Assembly: GCA_037127255.1 (NCBI GenBank)
Contig: JBANSL010000002.1
Coordinates: 39,003,392 to 39,067,391, forward strand
Reading direction: 5' to 3'
DNA: 64,000 nucleotides
Origin: Persicaria tinctoria
Lineage: Eukaryota; Streptophyta; Magnoliopsida; Caryophyllales; Polygonaceae
Shown: positions 58,208-64,000 of the stretch, piece after piece
Layout: every line of letters begins with the position of its first letter
Numbering within the stretch: position 1 is the first letter of the stretch
Notes under the pieces: generated by a model
Seen by the model: the letters and a program-made list of their open reading frames with translations, nothing else
What the model was told of the DNA's origin: nothing
Database searches by the model: none
Made by a program: the position numbers and the translations under genes

Positions 58208-58670
58208 ATGGACCCTTCCCGCGGAGTCCGGTGGGCTTTCTTTCAAGCGATCGATTACTCGGAGCAGCTTATGAGGATGGTAAGGTTGTATTCTCTTAAA
58301 TCTTTATTTTTGTTCATTCAGTTGTAATCGCGCACCTTTATCCTTTTTTTTTCCTTTGTAGCTTTTGCCGTTTAGATTCGAAGAGGAATATGAGGACGCC
58401 CTTCCTGAGCAAGTGTTGCTTTCTTCTCATCTGTTAGTGGATTTTCCAGTTTTCATAGAGCGGCGAGCTTCTGGGCTTCTTTACTTGGGTCGCAGATGAA
58501 ATGATTTTGCCGAGTCCCATGGTTTTGAAATGGGTTCGTCCATGGTCTTTATCCATAATGGTCGTGCCCGTTTTGAGGTTCAGGTTATGGATTCGGACGA
58601 GAAAGATGGAGTTGTTGATCGTGCGGGACCGTCTATACAAGATCATCATGTGAATGGTTTTTACCCTTAG
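58208..58670 (+). pseudogene. Single-domain B3 (REM-like) gene copy 2
   Basis: Exon 1, 58208-58279 (24 codons, MDPSRGVRWAFFQAIDYSEQ then LMRM); intron 58280-58361; exon 2 to TAG at 58668. Exon 2: LLPFRFEEEYEDALPEQVLL, DFPVFIERRASGLLYLGRR, stop TGA (58496-58498) where the B3 pattern expects Trp (GW.DF), then NDFAESHGFEMGSSMVFIHN, GRARFEVQVMD. This is the same structure as copies 1 and 3. A single TGG-to-TGA change would account for the break. Confidence 0.78.
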
Positions 58671-59247
58671 GGACCATGGTTTTTCTATTAACTTCGGTTT
58701 TGCTGTAATAATTCTAAATAAAATCAGAGACTTCGTTGATAGCAGGTGGCTCTTGATACTCTGTAACATTAATTTTTCTTAGGGTAACCTTTCCTAATTC
58801 TTCTGCGAATATCAAAATGATCCGCTTGTTCCTCTTCATTCGTGGTTTTTTCCTATTGATTTTCTTCTCTGGCTCATTTACAAAGGTTACTTAAAGCTAG
58901 ACTGACATTATCTTCAACCAGGCTAGGAGATAGATAAAGCAACTTCCCCTTTTAATCAAACTCCCTTGGATTCCTTTGTTCACCGGTCTTGTTTTTTCTA
59001 GTGGGTATTCTGTCGTTTGATAGGACACATGGGTGCTTCTGTGTACCGTGTCCTTCTGCAGAGCGGGACACGTGTTTATTCGTCTCGAGCTTTGCTTCAC
59101 GTGCTTCTGGTTTTATCGAGAATTTTGTCTAGGCCTGGGAGGTGCCTTCCTTATTGTTTGGTATTAACCTGGTCAGCTTGCGTGGACGACTTTTATAAAT
59201 TGAAGGTATCGGATAGTACTTTATTTACCTAATATTTTCCCTTCAAC

Positions 59248-59745
59248 ATGTCGGCTTCAGATCAAGCAAGCTGGTAATTTTTTGAGCCCATCCGCTTCCC
59301 TGAGCAACTACATCGTTTGGTTAGTTTTCAGTATTGAATCTGTTTTCTCCTCATCTTTCCAAATGTTTTTCCACTTTTCTGAAACCTTGATCGACTGTTT
59401 TTTCTTTTCTTTTGGTTTGCTTAGTCTCTTCCGCTGCGTTTTGAGGATGCGTTCCATCCGGACCTCCCTAGGAACATTCTTTTGTTGTCTAGAATCTTGC
59501 GGGACTTTTCTATGGAAGTTATTCGCAGAGATTACAGGTTTCTTTACTTAGGTGGTGGGTGGAATGATTTTGCCTGTTCGCACAGTATTGACGTTGGTTC
59601 TTTCGTGACCTTTATTAGTAGAGGAGGGGTTCATTTTGAAGTCCGTATTCTAGATGATGTAGGGGATGAAGTGGACGCGGAGTGGGCCCCTCCTCACACG
59701 GAGGGTCCGCTCTCGAATGGATTCCGCTTGAGGCACGACAGGTAG
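59248..59745 (+). pseudogene. Single-domain B3 (REM-like) gene copy 3
   Basis: Exon 1, 59248-59319 (24 codons, MSASDQASW, stop TAA at 59275-59277, FFEPIRFPEQLHRL); intron 59320-59423; exon 2, 59424-59745. Exon 2 is fully open: SLPLRFEDAFHPDLPRNILL, DFSMEVIRRDYRFLYLGGGW, NDFACSHSIDVGSFVTFISR, GGVHFEVRILDD. The exon-2 domain is the best-preserved B3 in the cluster. Its terminal TAG is the first three bases of the adjoining hAT element, so the native C-terminus is lost. Confidence 0.8.
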
Positions 59746-60056
59746 ACCTGGGCAAACGCGGGTTGGCCCACCCGGCCCGTCCCGCCCGTCCGCAAAATTG
59801 GATAGGCTTGGGTATGGGGAAAAAAGCCCACGCGGGCCGCTAAGCCTGGCCGGCGCCTGCAGCGTGTACGGGATTGGGTAAGCCAATCTACCCGTTACGG
59901 GCCGCTAGGCCCGTAACGAGTACCCGCCTTTTTTAAATTAAAATTAATTAATATATATGTATATATATAGATGTAATAAATAATATTAATTATTCATTTT
60001 AAAAAAATTAAAAACAATAATTATATATATGTATGTAAGTAATATAATAAACAGTA

Positions 60057-60103
<47 letters not shown>

Positions 60104-60474
60104 AATAATAAAAAAACAGTAGGTAGTATTTTTTTTCTTTGGATTAGTGTAGGCTTAGTATAAAAAGAGTAGGTAATATATTTTTTTTAATAAAAACAGT
60201 AGGCTTAGTATATAAATAATATGTAATATAAAACAGTAGGTATATAAATAATATATGCAATATGTATAAAAATAATATGTATAGCTTTAATACCAAAAAT
60301 TGACTGGATATGCGGGTACCCGCGGGCTACCTGCACCTGCATTCGCAGACGGGATTGGACACGACTTTCAACCCGTTAAGCGGGCTTAGCCCGGCCCGCG
60401 CCCACAACAACGGGACGAAATCTCGAATAAAGCCCGACACGTGCCCGGCCCGCGCCCGCGTTTGCCCGGGTCTA
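59743..60474. mobile_element. hAT-like element in B3 copy 3
   Basis: The ends TAGACCTGGGCAAACGCGGG and (complemented) TAGACCCGGGCAAACGCGGG are inverted. Flanking 8-bp direct repeats are ACGACAGG (59735-59742) and ACGGCAGG (60475-60482), 7 of 8 matching. The ends are G/C-rich with GGCCCGS repeats and the interior is AT-rich with (TA)n at about 60057-60096. There is no transposase. Confidence 0.88.
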
Positions 60475-60689
60475 ACGGCAGGACTCGACCTATCCCGGCG
60501 AGGCCCTGGCGGAGGTGAAATAAGGATGCTTACTGGGCCTTTCTAGTCTTTCTTCTTTCGTGATGTTTAATTTCTGTTGACCACAGGTTGTGGGAGTAGT
60601 TCCTGCAGTAACAAAAAACCTTATCACTCCCTGGATTTAATGACTCAGTTTTTACTAAACAAATGCTAAAATCAAAGACGTATCGTGTA

Positions 60690-61560
60690 GTTAAGCTCCC
60701 GACGCGGAGCCAAGCTCTACCATCATAGGGATTTGTCAAAAGGTTCATCTCCGAGAGATAGATTGCTTCGATCGGAGGCCTGGCGCGGAGCCAAGCTCCA
60801 GCGTCTTAGGGACCTGTTGAAAAGCTGATCTCCGAGAGACAGATTTCTTCGATTGGAGGCCCGACGCGGAGCCAAGCTCCAACGACTTTGGGACTTTTAA
60901 AAAGCTCATCTCCGAGAGACAGATTGCTTCGATAGGAGGCCCGACGCGGAGCCAAGCTCCAGCGTCTTAGGGACTTGTGAAAAGCTCATCTCCGAGAGAC
61001 AGATTGCTTCGATCGGAGGCCCGACGCGGAGCCAAGCTCCAGCGTCTTAGAGACTTGTTGAAAAGCTCATCTCCGAGGGACAGATTGCTTCGATCGGAGG
61101 CCCGACGCAGAGCCAAGCTCCAGCGTCTTAGGGACTTGTGAAAAGCTCATCTCCGAGAGACAAATTGCTTTGATCGGAGGCCCGACACGGAGCCAAGCAC
61201 CAGCTTCTTAGGGACTTGTTGAAAAGCTCATCTTTGTGAGACATATTGCTTCGATCGGAGGCCCTACGCGGAGCCAAGCTCCAGCGTCTTAGAGACTTGT
61301 TGAAAAGCTCATCTCCGAGAGATAGATTGCTTCGATCGGAGGCCCGACGCGGAGCCAAGCTCCAGCGTCTTAGGGACTTATGAAAAGCTCATCTCCGAGA
61401 GACAGATTGCTTCAATTGGAGGCCCGACATGAAGCTTAGCTAAGCTCCAGCGTCTTAGGGACTTGTGAAAAGCTCATCTCCGAGAGACAGATTGCTTCGA
61501 TCGGAGGCCCGACGTAGAGCTAAACTCCAGCGTCTTTGGGACTTATGAAAATGATACGAT
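60690..61560. repeat. 80-bp tandem array (about 11 copies)
   Basis: Consensus blocks are CCGACGCGGAGCCAAGCTCC, AGCGTCTTAGGGACTTGTGA, AAAGCTCATCTCCGAGAGAC and AGATTGCTTCGATCGGAGGC. Each unit contains the hairpin GGAGC-CAA-GCTCC. 80 is not a multiple of 3 and the open frames across it are artefacts. It lies just downstream of the minus-strand gypsy pol, where Tat-lineage elements typically carry 3' UTR minisatellites. Confidence 0.92.
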
Positions 61561-61705
61561 GAAGTTTCAAGAAAGCGCACACTAACCGCTTATTTATAAC
61601 TATTACGGGGGAGACTAAGATTCCTTATATTCTTACAAACCTAGATTATTACATATAGTATTTCTTCAAGTTTTCAACATTCCAAGTTTTGTTTAAAACC
61701 ACGCC

Positions 61706-64000
61706 TTATGGGGTGCCAAGTTTGTAGGTTCCCTCCTGGATCACCTTCATGACAATGTATGGCTCTTCCCAGTTGACATCAAGTTTTCCTCCGGTGGATA
61801 TTTGCCGGAGCACTAGGTCACCTTCTTTGAACTGTTGCAGATGGACTCGCTTGTCGTGGTATCTGGATAGAGGTCTTTTGTACTCATGTTCTTTTAATGT
61901 TGCTACCATCTTGTGTTCTTATATGAGATGCAATTCAATCTCCAAAGCTTCATCATTTGTCTCCTGGTCGTATGCTAGGATTCGTGCTGACGGGACCAGT
62001 CTTTCCACCGGAATGACTACGTCTGTTCCATAAACTAGAGTGAAAGAGGTTTCTCCGGTTGGAGTTTTTGCTGAGGTCCTGTATGACCAGAGGACTAATG
62101 GTAAAAGTTATGCCCAACGCCCCTTTGCCGTGCTCCTAAGTTTTTTCTGTATTCCATGCAGTAACTGCCGGTTAGTTGTTTCTGCTTGCCCGTTCATCTG
62201 GGGATAGGCCACGGATGAGAATTTGAGGTTGATGCCCAAACCTACACAAAAATCTCTGATAGATTCGCAATCAAACTGTGGACCGTGATCTGTGATTATT
62301 GAGCCCGGCACCCCAAATCGGCAAACTATGTTCTTCCATAAAAATCTCCTCACTTTTTCCGCGGTGATAAGCCCCATGGCTTCAGCTTCTACCCATTTTG
62401 TGAAGTAGTCCATCAAAACAAGCACATATTTCAATTGTCCCGGTGCAGTCGGAAATGGACCTAGAATGTCCATTCCCCAAACAGAAAAAGGGTATGCTCC
62501 GAATATACTCTTCATTGGTTCCGCAGGGAGATGCTTCAAATTTCCAAACCTTTGGCACGCGTCACACTTTTGAATGAAAGCTTGGACGTCCTGCTTCATG
62601 GTTGGCCAGTAATATCCAAGTCTCGTAATTTTCGTTACTAATGCTCTCCATCCCTGGTGATGGGCACAAACGCCGGCGTGCAGTTCTTTCACGACAATCC
62701 CACCTTCTTCTACCGAGATACACATCAAGTCTGGGAGGCAACAACCTCTTTTATAGAGCTTTCCCTCTCTGATGGTGAAACAGGCTGCTTTTGTGACAAC
62801 CTTTCTGGCCGCGTCTTTTTCCAGTGGTAATATGCCTTTTCCTAGATAGTCCGCGAGCGGGGTCCTCGAATCTCCTTCCTTATTTATTTGGACATGATAA
62901 ACCTCTTGAATAAGTTTACGACTGTTCTTTCTCTCGAGAAAAACTTCTTCTCCTACTTCCGCAGGCATGACAACCCCCATTCGAGCTAGTGCATCCGCCC
63001 ATTGATTGTCATCTCTTGAAATTACCGTCAATCCAAAACTCATGAAAGCTTTTGACAGTGCTTGTACTTTTCTTTGGTAATCGGGCATCAAACTAGTTAT
63101 TGCTTCGTATTCTTCTATTATATGTTGCGCCATGACTTCTGGGTCAGTGTAGATGGACACTTGTCTGGCACCTTTGACCAAGGCTATTTCTAGACTCGCG
63201 AGCAGAGCCTTATATTCAGCCTCATTGTTCATAGCCTAAAAGTTCAATTTATAAGCGTAGTTGAATTGTTGTTCATCAGGTGCAGTGAGGGTAACTCCGG
63301 CTCCGCATCCGTCTTTGTTGGCCGCCCCATCAACTTTGAGTGTCCATTCGCTCTTTTCCTTTGATCGCCCACTTCAAAACTTGTTTCGCGGATGAAGTCG
63401 GCCAGGGCTTGGGCCAATGTTGCTCGCCGCGAGACATACTCAATTTCAAACTCTGTTAATTATATCGCCCACTTCATCATTCTTCCTGACAGGCATAGGG
63501 AATGGAGGATTTATCTCAAAGGTAAATAGTCATCACTTTGACGGCATATCGCGTCTCGGCATAAAATCATTTTTTCCACAGGTTCATATCGCGTCTCGGC
63601 ATCTTGCAAAACTCGACTTATGTAGTACACATGATACTTTTCTTCACGTGTTAAGATCGTGCTGATAGTGATGCTCTTAACCGCCAAGTAGAGATGTAAA
63701 GTCTCCTGCTTTTCTGGTAGCTGCAGAGTGGGCAATGTTGACAAGAAAACTTTCAAATCTTTGAATGCTTTGTGTAACTCTGGGGTCCACTGTATTGGAC
63801 CCTTTTTCTTGAGAAAGGAAAAGAAAGGTAGAGATTTATCCACGAGACATGAACAAAAACGACTTAAGTAGTTTACTGCTCCGTTTAGGGATTGCACCTC
63901 CTTGATGGTCCACGTTGGTTGGAGATTCTGGAATGCGGTGATTTTTTCGGGGTTTACGTGAATTCCTCGATGGCTGACCATAAAATCAAGGAATTTTCCA
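61706..64000 (-). pseudogene. Ty3/gypsy (Tat-lineage) pol, 3' part, runs off window
   Basis: Reading right to left: RT thumb (GKFLDFMVSHRGIHVNPEKI, LNGAVNYLSRF); first RNase H (GPIQWTPELHKAFKDLKVFL, YYISRVLQDAETRYEPVEKM); spacer; a second archaeal-type RNase H (KVDGAANKDGCGAGVTL, MNNEAEYKALLASLEIAL, ADALARMG); integrase zinc domain (HAGVCAHHQG ... CDACQRFG) and catalytic core (WGMDILGPFP, ITDHGPQFD, PQMNGQAETTNR); and the integrase C-terminal fold (YHDKRVHLQQFKEGDLVLRQ). Dual RNase H marks the Tat lineage. Stops: near 63511, TAG at about 63235, TAA at 62108-62110 and TAA at about 61918. The 5' part (gag, protease, RT) lies beyond 64000. The element is inactive here. Confidence 0.9.

Noticed and set aside
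61128..61358. Repetitive protein from the 80-bp array
   Set aside because: The 80-bp period is not a multiple of three, so the frame changes each unit; not coding.

Overview
This is plant nuclear DNA, most likely from a eudicot. It has spliced genes with GT-AG introns, one recognisable housekeeping gene (the 3' part of a SEX4-type phosphoglucan phosphatase), and then about 58 kb of nested transposable elements. I cannot name the species. Almost nothing after 4.3 kb looks like an intact host gene.

Layout. 0.1-4.3 kb: last seven exons of SEX4 (+), with a Mutator-like MITE in a large intron. 4.7-5.3 kb: a hAT-like non-autonomous element with an 8-bp target duplication. 6.2-36.3 kb: a large Mutator-like (MULE) complex. 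It holds a decayed MURA-type transposase gene (+), three copies of a DUF1985/Ulp1-protease gene (copy A on +, copies B and C on -), a small acidic coiled-coil/membrane-tail gene (+), a 240-bp tandem array, and a nested Athila-like LTR retrotransposon derivative (17.9-27.0 kb). A candidate 9-bp target duplication (AATATTTAA) brackets 6342-36297. A second, outer pair of inverted arms lies at about 6.2-6.33 kb and 37.03-37.13 kb, the right one continuing after 44.49 kb. 37.1-44.5 kb: a CACTA element (3-bp TSD TAC, dense TAGCCACG subterminal motifs) with a nested G-rich hAT element and a 91-bp minisatellite. It splits the right outer arm. 44.5-53.7 kb: AT-rich intergenic DNA, two 5'-truncated LINEs with clear target duplications, and a copia gag remnant. 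53.7-64 kb: probably the 3' part of a Tat-lineage Ty3/gypsy element. Its pol is on the - strand and runs off the right edge. An 80-bp tandem array lies downstream of pol, and a gene with a 'putative gypsy-type transposon' domain lies in antisense. Three tandem two-exon single-B3-domain pseudogenes (+), a fourth B3 relic (-) and another hAT element lie between.

The most interesting signal is in the MULE complex. A short motif, GTGACAYGGG (or its complement CCCRTGTCAC), occurs dozens of times in introns, UTRs and spacers next to the DUF1985/Ulp1 genes, and is amplified in the 240-bp array. A close variant, GGTGACAARGG, recurs inside the 37-residue coding repeats of the transposase gene. From what I recall of Arabidopsis VANDAL MULEs, their VANC proteins carry DUF1985 and recognise short motifs repeated in the element's own non-coding DNA, reversing silencing. 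I therefore propose, as inference, that this is a VANC-like sequence-specific anti-silencing (or related) system with a different motif. Copy B is its nearly intact protein, with only one Trp-to-stop change seen.
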